Shown here one piece after another: positions 20,700 through 31,868 of a stretch of DNA of 64,000 nt (positions within the stretch are counted from its first letter, which is position 1; each line of letters starts with the position of its first letter). The DNA is from Opisthocomus hoazin. Its lineage: Eukaryota; Chordata; Aves; Opisthocomiformes; Opisthocomidae. Under the pieces are notes generated by a model. The model ran no database searches. It had not been told where the DNA came from and saw only the letters and a program-made list of their open reading frames with translations. A program made the position numbers and the translations under genes. The stretch is from the NCBI RefSeq assembly GCF_030867145.1, contig NC_134426.1:5332001-5396000 (forward strand). The letters run 5' to 3'.

Positions 20700-21487
20700 G
20701 CTGAATAAGGGAAATGCAGGGCTCCTGCTGGATGGGGACGGGAAGTTAGTAACAGAAGACAACAATGGGCATGATGGACTCAATGCCTTCTTTGCCTGAG
20801 TCTTTCCTGAAAAGGTCTCCCAGGCCTCTATGCTCACGGAAGGAGCTGAAGGACGAGAGAACCTATTGGCATGAAGCTCAGGAAATGCCAGCAGCATAAA
20901 TGCCAGTTTCTACCCCTGCAGGGGATTCACCTCAGCAATGCAATAGGCTGGGGGCTGCGTGGCTGGGGGCAGCCCTCTGGGAAATTTTGTGGTGGTCAGG
21001 GAGCTGGACAGGAGGCAGCCATGTGGCCTGGCAGCAAGGGAGGCCACCCAGATCCTGGGTTGCACAACCAGGAGCGTGGCCAGGAGATCCAGGGAAGGGA
21101 TACTCTGCAATGCTCCATCCAGATTTCAGATCTCCAATTCAGGAGCAATTTTTGCAAAGTGGAGGGCCCTTAGGAGAGCTAGGGACTGGCGAACTTTACC
21201 TTTGAGGAGGGTAGGCTGAGGGAACTGGGCTTGTCCAAAAGACAATGGGTGGAAGGTGAAAGAGGAGAGGTACAGCCAGGACAGAAGGAGAACTTTTTTC
21301 CCCACGATCTCAGCCCAGTACTGGAACAGGTCACCCAGAGAGGTCGGGCAGTCACCCTCCTTGGTGCTTTTCAAACCCAGGCTGAATCAAGCCTTGAATA
21401 AGTTGGTCTGACTGTGTTTCTGACAGGTTGCACTGCAGACTTCCTGAAGGCCCTTCAACCTCGGTTCCCTTGTGATCCTATGATGCT
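20700..21487 (+). mobile_element. CR1 LINE fragment(s), plus strand, rearranged
   Basis: Near 20765-20830 is the CR1 segment encoding the 'LNAFFA' region before RT (GGACTCAATGCCTTCTTTGC). Near 21190-21487 is the CR1 3' end (GAACTGGGCTTGTCC, CTGGAACAGGTCACCCAGAG at 21318-21337, then a CCTTCAACC...GATCCTATGATG tail). The middle of the element is deleted. All frames are broken. Confidence 0.6.
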
Positions 21488-21599
21488 GAGCCCTGGACAT
21501 AGAGGATGTTTGTGGGGCATGAATCCTCCTGTGCTGTAAGTGACCATCTAAACCAATATCTAATCGAGTGAAGTGGCAAGAAAGGAAAAGTAGTCCCTT

Positions 21600-22135
21600 G
21601 GGGTCTATGTGGACAACCTTGCTCCTCACCTCCCCAAGCCCACCAGTTCCCTCATAAGTCTCCTGGGACTTGCATCACTTCTCCTCACATCAGACTTCTC
21701 CACTGATCTCTGCAGCTGCATGGTGCAGCTGCTTTGCACCAGCTCCCACCTGCTCTCCGTCAAGAACTGGGCTGCACACAGGCACAGAAAGGTTTCTCTT
21801 CCTTTCCAACAAACAAAAGTGAAACAGGATACAATTTAATCAACTTTAAAACTCTCTCCTCAGCTCTATGCTAAGTCCAAGCAGCATCTAATGTGGTCCA
21901 TGTTTCACAAGGGATTTCCATGAAAGAACAGTTTTAGACAGAGACAGAAGAAAGGAGAGATACAAAGGTAATGAAGGTCTTGACTGTTCATTAGCCTTAA
22001 GAAAGATGAGGCAACTGTCTCTCTTCCTGAACCTTGAAGCACAAACCAGATAGTGGAGAGGCATCTGAGTGACCAAAGAACAAGCACAGGAGGAAGCCTG
22101 AGTGTAATGGGTAGGGATATGTCCATTGGAGAGTG
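21600..22135 (-). repeat. OR 3' flank block, locally inverted part, unit 2
   Basis: GACTTCTCCACTGATCTCTGCAGCTG (around 21690-21715) is the reverse complement of the sequence at 10967-10992 and 38143-38168. The part at 21895-21965 is the reverse complement of 55.18-55.27 kb. Sequence to the right of about 22140 returns to the plus orientation. This copy therefore carries a local inversion of about 0.5 kb relative to units 1, 3 and 5. Confidence 0.6.
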
Positions 22136-23335
22136 CTGGTACTGTTCCTCAATAGACTGAAAAAACAGGAAAAATACCCTTAAGAAGCAAACCTAGTTTT
22201 TTATTAAGTACTCATCGTACTCTTTTTCTTTACCTACCTCGAAGGCAGCTTAAATTAGCTGTACAAGGCGTGAAGTCTTGAAAATAGTGTAGGAAGAGAA
22301 AGGCACAGGAGGGCTTCCTGCATTGTAAGGTCTCCCAGGGTGCATTCTGTGCTGAGTCCATGAATCTGAAATTCAAAGAGGATTTTTGCACTAACTTTTC
22401 CAGAAGTCAAAATGAGAAGAAAACCCCAAGGTATCTTGAAGCCTCAGTGTGTTCCACTGAGGGCCATTCCTGACACAGGCTCTTCTTGGACATGTTAGAG
22501 CAGATAATTGGAGGCCATGATTCCACAGAGGCAAAGGCAAATTTCAGGCAACCCTTACACTGAGATAACCCTTTGGCTTTTCAATGAAGGAAGATGGCCA
22601 GGCCCTGACACCAAGCTCAAAGGAAGGGAGATCCTGTCCCTCACTCGTGGCTCCAGGCTTTTCTTGGAGTTGGGGGGAGTGTGATGACAAGTGAAGGACA
22701 ATGCTGTGACACCTCCTGCTTTCCCCAGGGTGGATGCAAGGAGGCAATGAGATCCCATTGCCATGAGGACCATTTCTCTCCTTCTAGGCCTCAGCTGCAG
22801 AGAAACCTGCCAGAGTCAAGGAGACAAAGACCCCGGCTCTGTCATGGTCTTTCAGCCCTGCCAGTGCCGTTGGCCATCTCCACCACAGGCCGTTCTACAC
22901 TGTCCCATGCCTGTACCTGTTTCCCTGCAGGCTGCAGACATCCAATGCGCTTCCCCAGCTTGTTCTCACCTCACTGTGTCCCTGCCTGTACTGGTGTCTC
23001 TCCATCCTTGCCAGAAGGTCCTTGAAACTTGAAAATCATGGGCTGATCCAAACTGCCTCTAAGTGACCTTTTGCACCACAGCACTGCCCTCGGAATGACA
23101 TCTCTTTATCCTCAGGTCCTCTCGGGACCTCCAAAGCTGCACTTTCTGATGGCTGTCCATTCTCACACCATTTCCCACTACCCATCAAAAAGTGCCATCT
23201 TCTTGGGGAGAAATTTTCAATCTCTCTCGAACTCCTAGTATTTTTCCCTCAGCCTCCACTTTACCACAATAGAAAGCCCAGTTCTGTCAGCCTCTCCACA
23301 CAAGCCCTAACCCTCTCTTGACAGACTTTCTCTGG
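22136..23335 (+). repeat. OR 3' flank block of unit 2, direct part
   Basis: Corresponds to 11140-12300 in unit 1: AGAGCAGATAATTGGAGGCCATGATT (22496-22521) against 11515-11540, the GACCCTGTCCCTCAC-type tract near 22630 and the CTGTCCCATGCC tract near 22900. The right end (23220-23330) resembles antisense CR1 3' sequence, as at 12.23-12.32 kb. No conserved coding frame. Confidence 0.55.
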
Positions 23336-23339
23336 TCAT

Positions 23340-25400
23340 GTGACATGCTTCCTCCATGCTCAGGATCGGTGCATCCCTTCGAGAAAGAGTTCTAGCAAAG
23401 GAGGCAGGAGACCCGCATGGATGAGCAAGGAGCTTCTAGCTGAGCTCAGGTGCGAGAGAAAGGTTTATGGAATGTGGAAAGAGAGACAGGCCACTTGGGA
23501 GGAGTACAGGAATGTGGTCAGAGCATGCAGCGATGCAATGAGGAAGGCTAAGGTTCGTCTGGAATTGAATCTGACAAGGGAAGTCAAAGACAATAAGAGG
23601 GGCTTCTTGAAGTACGTCAGCAGCAAACAGAAGACTAGGGGCAATGTGGGGCCGCTGCTGAAAGAGGTGGGTGTCCTGGTGATGGACGATGCAGAGAAGG
23701 CAGAGCTACTGATTGCCTTCTTTGCTTCAGTCTTCAGTGCCAAGGCAGGCCCTCAAGAATCCCAGGCCCTAGATGTAAGAGAAGAAGCCTACAGAGAGGA
23801 TGACTTTCCCTTGGTCGAGGAGGACTGCATGAGTAATTGCTTAAGTGATCTGGACACCCACAAATCCATGGGCCCCGGTAGAATGCACCCACGAGTGCTG
23901 AGGGAGCTGGCGGATGTCATTGCTGAGCCGCTCTCCACCATCCTTGAGAGGTCCTGGAGGACAGCAGAGATGCCCGAGGACTGGAGAAAAGCCAATGTCA
24001 CTCCAATCTTCAAAAAGGGCAAAAAGGAGGACCCAGGGAACTACAGGCTGGTCAGCCCCAATTCCATCCTGGAAAGATGATGGAGCAGCTCATTCTAGAG
24101 GTCATCTTCAAGCAAGTGGAGAAAAAGCAGGTTATCAGGAGTAGTCAGCATGGATTCACCAAAGGGAAATCATACCTGACCAATCTGATAGCTTTCTACG
24201 CTGGCATGACTGGCTGGGTAGAAGAAGGGGGAGCCGTGGATGTTGTCTACCTCGACTTCAGCAAGGCTTTCGACACAGTCTCCCATAACCTCCTCCTAGG
24301 GAAGCTCAGGAATTGTGGGCTGGATGAGTGGTTGGTGAGGTGGATTGAGAACTAGCTGAATGGCAGAACTCAGAGGGCTGTTGTCAGCGGCGCTGAGTCT
24401 AGTTGGAGGCTGGCAACTAGTGGTGTTTCCCAGGGGTCAGTACTCAGGGCAGGTTTGTTCAGCTTATTCATCAATGACCTCTATGAATGAACAAAGAGTG
24501 CCCTCAGCAGGTTTGCTGATGACTTAAAAGTTGGAGGAGTGGTGAGTACACCAGCAGGCTGTGCTGCCAGTCAGCAAGACCTGGACTGGCTGGAGAGTTG
24601 GGCTCAAAGAAAACTGATGAACGTCAACAAGAGCAAATGCAGGGTCCTGCACCTGGGCCGGAATAACCCAATACACCAGTACAGGCTCAGGGCTGACCTG
24701 CTGGAGAGCAGCTCTATGGAGAGGGACCTGGGAGTGCCGGTGGATGACAAGTTGACCATGAGCCAGCAGTGTGCCCTGGTTGCCAGGAAGGCTGATGGTG
24801 TCCTTGGGTGCCTTAAGAAGAGTTGTGGCCAGCAGGTCAAGGGAGGTACTCCTCCCCCTCTACTCTGCCCAAGTGATGTCCCATTTGCAGTACTATGTCA
24901 AGTTCTAGGTTCTCCAGTTCAAGAAAGATGAAGAGCTACTGGAGAGAGTCCAGCACAGGACTACGACGATGATGAAGGGACCAGAGTACCTGTCCTATGA
25001 GGAGAGGCTGAAGGAGCTGGGCTTGTTTAGCCTGGAGAAGGCTGCGAGGGGACATTATAAATGTCTAGTAATATCTTAAGGGTGTGTGTCAGGAGGATGG
25101 AGCCAAACTCTTTTCAGTGGTGCCCAGCAACAGGACAAGGGGCAATGGGCACAAACTGAAGCAGAGGAAGTTCCGTCTGAACAGGAAGAAGAACTTCTTC
25201 ACTCTCCGAGTGACAGAGCCCTGGAACAGTTTGACCAGAGGGGTTGTGAATTCTCCTTGTCTGGAGATATTCAAGACCCGCCTGGATGAGGTCCTGTGCA
25301 GCCTGCTGTAGATGACCCTGCTTCAGCAGAGGGGGTTGGACTAGATGATCCCCAGAGGTCCTTTGCAACCTTTACTGTTCTGTGATTATGATTCTGGGTA
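23340..25400 (+). mobile_element. CR1 LINE, 5'-truncated, with decayed ORF2 (reverse transcriptase)
   Basis: CR1 non-LTR retrotransposon, copied by target-primed reverse transcription. The readable frame 23340-24080 covers the endonuclease-RT linker and start of RT (RRPAWMSKELL, KDNKRGFLKYVSSK, AELLIAFFASVFSAK, DWRKANVTPIFKKG). After a frameshift near 24080, 24077-24355 carries SSQHGFTKGKS and the RT motif VYLDFSKAFDTVSH. The RT active-site motif FADD lies near 24510-24521, then 24539-24931 carries the thumb region (KLMNVNKSKCRVLHLGRNNP). The frame 25084-25311 is the C-terminal region. At least two frameshifts and stops (for example TAG at 24353-24355, TGA near 24487) make it inactive. The 3' end reads ...TTCTGTGATTATGATTCTG near 25378-25397, like the CR1 terminal repeat. 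Confidence 0.9.
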
Positions 25401-26370
25401 TGGATCCAAATGGAGGATAAATGCAAGTTTGGGACTGGGACCTCTTAGGTGATTAAGGACCATTAGCCAAGCTATGAAAGAAGCTGGATGGGTTGTGGGG
25501 AACTCACAGACAATGCCAAATCCTCAGAAGACCATAGCCTTGTGGTTAAAGCAACATCACTTCTTACCAAATCCCCACCCTGAAACACAAACACACTCAC
25601 ACACACCACAGGCAGAGCCCTGAGATATATTTGAGAGAAAGATTCTCATTTACCAGGCTATGGTAAAGGAGTGGAGGGTCAGGGCTTGGCCATTCTGGTG
25701 ATAAACAAACATCAAGGGCTTCCATGGCTTCAGAGTCACCTCCACATTGCCTTTGCCACCTGTAGCCAGTGTCTCCAAGTTTTTGCTTCAGCAGCCTCCA
25801 GGGACAGGCACCTTGACGGCTTGTTTCCTTCACAGCTTTGTCAGTGATGGCCCTTCGTGGGGTCTCAAACACCCTCAGAAACTTGGGGTTTGCGTCTGCT
25901 TTTCCGTGTCTGCAGTTCAGGAACTCGGCACCAGAGGGCTCCTTGCACACGCAAAATGCCCTTCCAAGCCAAGCCTCTCTGCATCATTTTCCTGAAGGTT
26001 TCAAGTCTGCTGTGGGTGATCAGAGAGATTTCAGGAGTGTAGCCAAACAGAAAACACTTCAGTAACAAACAGCAATGATGCAGTATTTCTTCTATAACTT
26101 CCACTTCCCCTTTGCCTCCGCGTAGAGCAGCGGTGGTATCAGCATTCTCTAATTCATATTGATCTGGAGCATCTCCTGATGAAGTCTGAGTATGTCAGAA
26201 ACGTGGGTGCCCAAAGCATGACTTGGGTGAGGAGACAGGCCAGGCCACTTCAAGAGGAACCACACCTCTCTGGACCAAATGGTGGGGGCTGGTGGGAACC
26301 TCTGGTGCCATGGCAGACCGAGATACTTGTGTGGAAGTAGCTGCTCAGCTGACCCATTTCCACTTCTCTA
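25401..26370. other. Intergenic stretch, no gene recognised
   Basis: No conserved coding frame. A short CA-rich patch lies near 25585-25610. The rest is spacer between the CR1 copies on either side. Confidence 0.4.
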
Positions 26371-26379
26371 ATGATGTCT

Positions 26380-27325
26380 GAGTTTGATCAAGTAACCCCT
26401 CATGAGCCCCCTCCACTCCTGGTTGTTCTCCAGACTCCTGCCTTCAGGAACAAAGGCCTGGGAGACCTTGCTGGTGAAGACGGAGACAAAGCAGCCATTA
26501 AGTACCTCAGTCCTGCCTGTTTCTACTCTTCCAAAGTTCAGCAGCAGGCCCATGTTTGCCCTGTCTATTCTTTTGTTGTGAAGGAAGCAGGATCAGCTCA
26601 TCTTGCTGCCTTTACCCTCCCCTGCAAGTATCAAGTCCAGGGGAGCTTTGTCTTTGCCGTCATCCCTGCATCCACGAACAAGGTTTCTAAATTCCTCCTT
26701 TGCAGCTGCCCCTGCTTCCACCTCCTGTGTTCTGGTCCTTTTCCCTGGAGCTCCGTCAGTTCAGACAAGCAGCCTCACCAGAAGAATGCTTCTCTTCATG
26801 GGCATTAAGAGAGATCATCGTTGTGCTTGGAGGAGGCCGTCCTGCGAGGCCTATCAGATTTCTTGAGTTCCTTTACCCTTCAGAGCTGCTTCCTGTGGCA
26901 CTACCTGTATCTTCCCCCCAAGCACGTCAATGTCTTCTCCTCTGGAGTCCGCCAGCCTGTGTTCTGTTGCTCTCCTCCTCACTCTGCTCTGGTGCCTGGG
27001 ACCCCACTATTTCCTGGTCACAACAGCCATGGCAGACACTGATGGTCTCATTCTGACCAGCTCTTCCTTGTTTGTCAGGACCAGGTCCAGGTGAGCACTA
27101 CCTCTGCTGACCCACCTGGCAGCTGTGTTAAGAGCCTGTCCCAAGATCCCTCAGAATGCTGGCACCCCACCGCTTTGCCTGGCCAGTGAATGCCAGGTTG
27201 CCAGGTTCCCATAGGAACCGACTCATTGACCTGAGGCTTCCTTGGATTGCTAACAGAAGACCTTTTCCATGTCTTCTCCTTGATCAAGTAGTTAGTAAGA
27301 TCTAACATTAATTCACCCTGTATTA
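26380..27325 (-). mobile_element. CR1 LINE endonuclease and linker region, minus strand
   Basis: Antisense CR1 order: the linker near 26465-26520 (AAGCAGCCATTAAGTACCTC), then the TACAAGTATCAAGTCCAG-like tract at 26620-26640, then endonuclease codons near 27000-27020 (CACTATTTCCTGGTCAC). A reverse-strand frame at 27075-27308 contains KTWKRSSVSNPRKPQVNESVPMG. This same region occurs on the plus strand at 45.4-46.1 kb with KSSVCNPRKSQVNEQVPMG, so the two copies are closely related. Frames are broken; the copy is partial. Confidence 0.6.
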
Positions 27326-27364
27326 GGTTTACATGGTAAAGAGACGGTAATGGAGTTGCACGTG

Positions 27365-27640
27365 CTACAGGGGTGGCTTCTGTGAGAAGACACCAGGAGT
27401 TGGACCCTTGTCAGACAGAGTTAGTTTCAGCCTGCTCCAAGATGGGCCCACCACTTGCCAAATCTGAGCCACTCGGTGACGTTGGCAGCACCTCTTTGGT
27501 AACATATTTGAGTAGGGGTAAAACACGCTGTGCAACAGCAAGTGGGAGAGAGGAGTGAGAAGAAGAGAGAAACAGCCCAAGGCGAGCAAGATGTCCCAAC
27601 ACATCTCATTTAATCCAAAAGTCACATTGCTGTGAGGGTC
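27365..27640 (+). mobile_element. LTR-like retroelement fragment
   Basis: The segment includes CTGCTCCAAGATGGGCCCAC, GTAACATATTTGAGTAGGGG (near 27499-27518), TGTGCAACAGCAAGTGGGAGAGAGGAGTGAGAA and a GAGAGAAACAGCCC tail. It resembles an LTR and leader common in bird genomes, with a degenerate TATA (CATATTTGAG) and downstream leader. No coding part adjoins it. The family is recalled, not looked up. Confidence 0.4.
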
Positions 27641-27985
27641 CAGTATGGTCCAGGAAAGGGGAGATTCAGAGAAAATCTCTGGGCAGAAGAGACTTTAGTC
27701 CATCCACTCGGTGAACATTATTGTCATCTTCCATCTTCAAAGCACCAGGCAGCTGAGCAGACATTCAGAGAGAGAACGGCCAAGGCCTGAGAACAGAGGT
27801 ACAGGGGAGGGCGTCCTGATGTGATCTGCCTCCCAGCCCTGCAGTGGCCCTGGGTGTAGACGGGACAGACCTTGCATCTATGCCATGTTTCTGGTGTTCA
27901 GGTGGCACTCAGGTGCCAGACCTGTCTGGTGGGTCCTGGGCTGTCTGCCCCAAACCAGCTCTGAGAGGGCACAGCTTTAAGGAGG
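27641..27985. other. Spacer, no gene recognised
   Basis: About 350 bases without an assignable feature between the LTR-like fragment and the OR unit 3 flank. Confidence 0.4.
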
Positions 27986-29590
27986 TGCTGAGCTCTGTTT
28001 GCCAGCTCAGTGCAGTCATGTTTGGCACCCCAGGCACCTGGCATGGCACTAGAGGCTTTTTTTATGCCGTTCAAATGAGAGCCCTGACGTATTCAGTGCA
28101 GGGATGTGGATGTGACATGTCCTTGCAGTGACTGCAGCCCTTGTGAGTACTGTGGATGGAGACCTGGCTCTCCGTCTGGAGCAGTCCTCCATTTGTTCTG
28201 CTCAACAGCTCTGCATGCTTCAGGGAGATCTCTGACAAAAGCACATAGGTGGCTGCTCTCTTTGTGGGTGGCAAAGGATATCCCCCTCTGTCCCCTTTCC
28301 CCTCTGGCCCTCAGCTGATGCTCACAAAGAATGCGGACATTCTCAGAGTTTTTCCATCAGAGCTTGCAAACACTTACGCACCTTTTGGACCACCACTGTC
28401 ACGTCCGACGTCACCATGTGTCTGTGTGCGAGCACCTGAGGCCCATCTGAATACAAACACAGGGCGCAGAGCAGGAGCTCGCACGCAGGCCACTCTTTTG
28501 TGCGCTTCTGAACTGAACCAAGAGGTTTGCTTGGGAGTGTGGGGTGCATGGGAGGAGCTGGATCGCGCTTCAGCCCAAGGGGTTCCAACATGGGGTGAGA
28601 TGTCTGTGTCTCACCGGCTGAATCCGTGCCTTGCACAGGGGAAGCCAACCGCTCCCTTTCCCTGTCTGTGTGTCTTTTTCTTATGGTACAGGAATGGACA
28701 TGTCCAGAGAGGAACATTTCCACATCTTGCAGTCAGCCAGGCTCTGGCAGGACAAACCATGCTGCTGCAACCAGTCTCTCTCCACGGTTTAGTGAGGGAT
28801 TGTCCATGATTACTTGAATTGACTTCAAGACATAATCCCCTGGAAGGACCTTGCTGACTATTGGGAGCTGCCAGCCTTTGGAGCCCCAAGGATACCTCGA
28901 GGGAGCCCGGAGTGGGCAGAGGAAGTACCACCTTGGCTGGTTCTCTGCTGCTGAGCTGGGTTGGGCTCCTGGGATGGAGGGAGCTCATGGCAACCAGGTA
29001 ACACAGAACAGACACAGCTGTGCCCAGGAGCAGCTCCTCTGCAAAGCACAGCAGGGCTGAGGGCACTGCCTGCAGGTGGCAAGTGGAGAAGAGCCAGACA
29101 GAGAGACCTTAAAGGCAGTCTGGGCTTGGAAGACAGCTGAGAGCTCACTGGTGGAGAAATCTTCCCAGTCCTTAACACAGTCAGTCTCTGGCTGAAGGGC
29201 AGTGTAGGTGAGTAGCCTGCAATTACCTGACAGAGCTGGCTGGTGTGAGGAGAAGGATGTGCTCCTCAGCAGGGCCTCCTTTCTGCATGGTCAGAGGGAC
29301 AGGGCACCACAGCTGCCTCCTCCCGGCTGCAGGGCTGTGAATTCTGGTGTGCAGCCAGGGGTGCCCGGGGCTGTCCTTCAGAGCAGGGTCCCTGCAACCC
29401 ATGGGGTCTGTGTGCTGGGGCAGGGACTGCCTCCTGCCAGGGCCAGCACTCATCCTGCCTAGGGAGCTCATCATGACGCTACAGGGAGAAGCTGTTGGTA
29501 GAAGGAATGACCCCAGGCAGGGAAGGGGAGCGTCTTCTGCTGTAGAGTGGGACCTGTGTCGGTGAGGGCTGCTCTCCACTCCAAACCCCC
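27986..29590 (+). repeat. 5' flank block of OR unit 3
   Basis: Colinear with the other OR 5' flanks: the TCTCAGAGTTTTTCCATCAGAGCTTGCA tract near 28341, GATACCTCGAGGGAGCCC (near 28890), CCAGGAGCAGCTCCTCTGCAAAGCACAG (near 29022), TTAAAG (29109-29114), and the GCCAGGGGTGCCCGGGGCTGTCC tract near 29356. The first-exon donor that is ATGGTAAGTCT in units 4-6 reads CAGTCAGTCTC here (near 29178), so the leader of gene 3 may be spliced differently. No small ATG exon like those of genes 1, 2 and 5 is visible before gene 3. Confidence 0.6.
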
Positions 29591-29694
29591 CTGAGGACAT
29601 TTGTAGAGGGTGCTTTTGAAGGACATTGAGGCACCATTCACCTTCTAGGAAAGGATTCTGTGCTTTCAGTTTTCTGCTCTTGGTTGACTGGGTG

Positions 29695-29980
29695 GGCAGT
29701 GGGAGATTGGAGCACTGGGCACAAACTGAAGCATAGGAAGTTCCAGCTGAACATCAGGAAGAGCTGTTTTACTCTGAGGGTGATGGAGCCCTGGAACAGG
29801 CTGTCCAGAGGGGTTGTGGAGTCTCCTTCTCTGGAGATATTCAAAACCTGCCTGGATGTGGTCCTGTGCAACCTGCTTTAGGTGACCCTGCTTTGGCAAG
29901 GGGGGTTGGACAAGCTGATCTCCAGAGGTCCCTTCCAGCCCCCACCATTCTGTGACTCCGTGGTTCTGTGAGATGCAAAT
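29695..29980 (+). mobile_element. CR1 LINE 3' end, plus strand
   Basis: The frame 29660-29881 carries [20 protein letters not shown] and a terminal [13 protein letters not shown], the CR1 ORF2 C-terminus, followed by the 3' UTR (GGTTGGACAAGCTGATCTCC, then CAGAGGTCCCTTCCAGCC) and a TTCTGTGACTCCGTGGTTCTGTGAG tail near 29949-29972. Short 5'-truncated insertion within the 5' flank of gene 3, not shared by the other units, so it postdates their duplication. Confidence 0.8.
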
Positions 29981-30905
29981 TTATTTTTCTGTTTTGGAGA
30001 AGGCACTGAAACCCTAGTTCTTGTTAGCATCTTTCTGAGCTGCTTCTTAGACACCCCCCAAACACAGAGATGTCCCTGGGCAGTGCCCCACTGCCAGGAG
30101 ATGTCTGCAGGGCAGAGCTGAGCACACAGCCGGTGAGTTGGATTCTGTGAGCATTGACAGGGAGCAGATCCAGGGACAGAGAAACAGCTCTCACAAGGGA
30201 GAGCGGCAGGCAGCAGAGACACGGGCAGGGAGAGAGAGGGAGCTGCTACCAGAGATGTCGTGGAAGTGGGGATTCGAGCACCTCCCTGCCATCCTTTGCA
30301 GTGCAGACACATTACCCAACACAAACCCCTGGTCTCCTCTGCTACCCAACAGAAACTTTGTCCCCAGAGCTGTGGGGTCCAGGTCATGAGACAGCGCCTC
30401 GCTAGCTAGACCTTCAGATGAAAGATTCCTGGGAAATGGGACACAAAAAGAGATGCTCAAAACACTTGCCCTACAGTGTCATCATCCGAGTGGCAGCGAA
30501 GACAATTGCATAAGGAGAAGAATTCACAGCAAGTCCATATGCCTCTGTCCTTGCTTCATTCTTTCTGGAGCATTGCAGTGTTCTTCCCTGTTTCTCCACT
30601 TGTCTGTGGTGCTCCTGCTCTCTGGGGCAGGGCTGGGAATGTGGGTCAGTTTTTGTTCTGACACCGATGCTGGTGGCCCTAACCCAGAGAAATTCTCATG
30701 GACAGCAGGTGCCCAAGTTGCACTTAAAACTCTGATGAACAATACCACTCAATTGGTAGCAACAGACAAGGAACTGACTCATTCCTCTCTCTGCTCGGTG
30801 AGGGGGGTTACTGTGCATAATGGTATGTTTTTCTGCTGAGAGAAATCTCCCCCTAAACTGTCATCGTCTTTTTCTCCTTGGACAGGTCCCCATGCCCAGA
30901 GGTGG
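29981..30905 (+). other. Upstream region and probable last intron of OR gene 3
   Basis: Partly matches 1120-1290 and 52.7-53.1 kb (for example CTTCCCTGTTTCTCCACTTGTCTGTG near 30582 against the CTTATTTCTTCACTTGTCTGTG tract near 1158). It ends with a strong polypyrimidine tract and acceptor (TTTTTCTCCTTGGACAG, ending 30886) shortly before the coding exon. No protein-coding sequence supported. Confidence 0.45.
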
Positions 30906-30908
30906 TAA

Positions 30909-31868
30909 ATGGCCAATGAAACTTCTGTCACTGAGTTCCTCCTCCTAGCATTCGCAGACACACGGGAGCTGCAGCTCTTGCACTTCTGGCTCTTCCTGGG
31001 CATCTACCTGGCTGCCCTCCTCAGCAACGGCCTCATCATCACCGCTATAGCCTGTGACCACCGTCTCCACACACCCATGTACTTCTTCCTCCTCAACCTC
31101 TCCCTCCTCGACCTGGCCTCCATCTCCACCACTGTGCCCAAATCCATGGCCAACTCTCTCCGGGACACCAGAGCCGTTTCCTACTCAGGATGTTCTACAC
31201 AGTTTTTTTTCTTTTCCCTTTTGATATCAGCAGAATTTTTTCTTCTCACCATCATGGCCTATGACCGCTATGTTGCCATTTGCAAACCCCTGCACTATGG
31301 GACCCTCCTGGGAATCAGAGCTTGTGTCCACATGGCAGCAGCTGCCTGGGGCACTGGATTCCTCTATGCTGTGCTGCACACTGCCAACACATTTTCTATA
31401 CCTTTCTGCCAAGGCAATGCTGTGGACCAGTTCTTCTGTGAAATCCCCCAGATCCTCAAGCTCTCCTGCTCAGATGCCTACCTCAGGGAAACTGGTCTTG
31501 TCATGTTTAATGCATTTGTATTTTGGTGCTGTTTTGTTTTCATTGTGCTGTCCTATGTGCAGATCTTCAGGGCTGTGCTGAGGATCCCCTCTGAGCAGGG
31601 ACAGCACAAAGCCTTTTCCACGTGCCTCCCTCACCTGGCCGTGTTCTCCCTGTTTATCAGCACTGGCACATTTGCCTACCTGAAGCCCCCCTCCATCTCC
31701 TCCCCATCCCTGGATGTGGTGGTGGCTGTTCTGTACTCGGTGGTTCCTCCAGCAGTGAACCCCCTCATCTACAGCATGAGGAATCAGGAGCTGAAGGCAT
31801 CCATCAGAAAAGTTATTTCAGAGATGCTTCTCATTTGCCATAAATTTTCCATCACTCTTTGGGAATGA
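30909..31868 (+). CDS. Intact OR14-like olfactory receptor, 319 aa
   Basis: Seven-transmembrane odorant receptor (class A GPCR) of the bird-expanded OR14-like group. The ATG at 30909 fits the family N-terminus (MANETS, with an N-E-T glycosylation sequon at residue 3), and an in-frame TAA directly precedes it (30906-30908). Motifs in order: SNG in TM1 (39-41), PMYFFLLNLS (56-65), loop-1 Cys95, MAYDRYVAIC (116-125), loop-2 cysteines 167, 177 and 187, KAFSTCLPHL (234-243) and PPAVNPLIYSMRN (280-292). TM3 contains an unusual FFFFS run. The tail after ELK (KASIRKVISEMLL..., ending 319) differs from the KDALKKLIQ tail of the others and is several residues longer, probably a shifted or replaced 3' end. 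No frame damage; probably functional. Confidence 0.95.
   Translation: MANETSVTEFLLLAFADTRELQLLHFWLFLGIYLAALLSNGLIITAIACDHRLHTPMYFFLLNLSLLDLASISTTVPKSMANSLRDTRAVSYSGCSTQFFFFSLLISAEFFLLTIMAYDRYVAICKPLHYGTLLGIRACVHMAAAAWGTGFLYAVLHTANTFSIPFCQGNAVDQFFCEIPQILKLSCSDAYLRETGLVMFNAFVFWCCFVFIVLSYVQIFRAVLRIPSEQGQHKAFSTCLPHLAVFSLFISTGTFAYLKPPSISSPSLDVVVAVLYSVVPPAVNPLIYSMRNQELKASIRKVISEMLLICHKFSITLWE

Noticed and set aside
23340-24080. 246-codon ORF as a host gene
   Set aside because: Motifs are those of the CR1 LINE ORF2 linker and reverse transcriptase.
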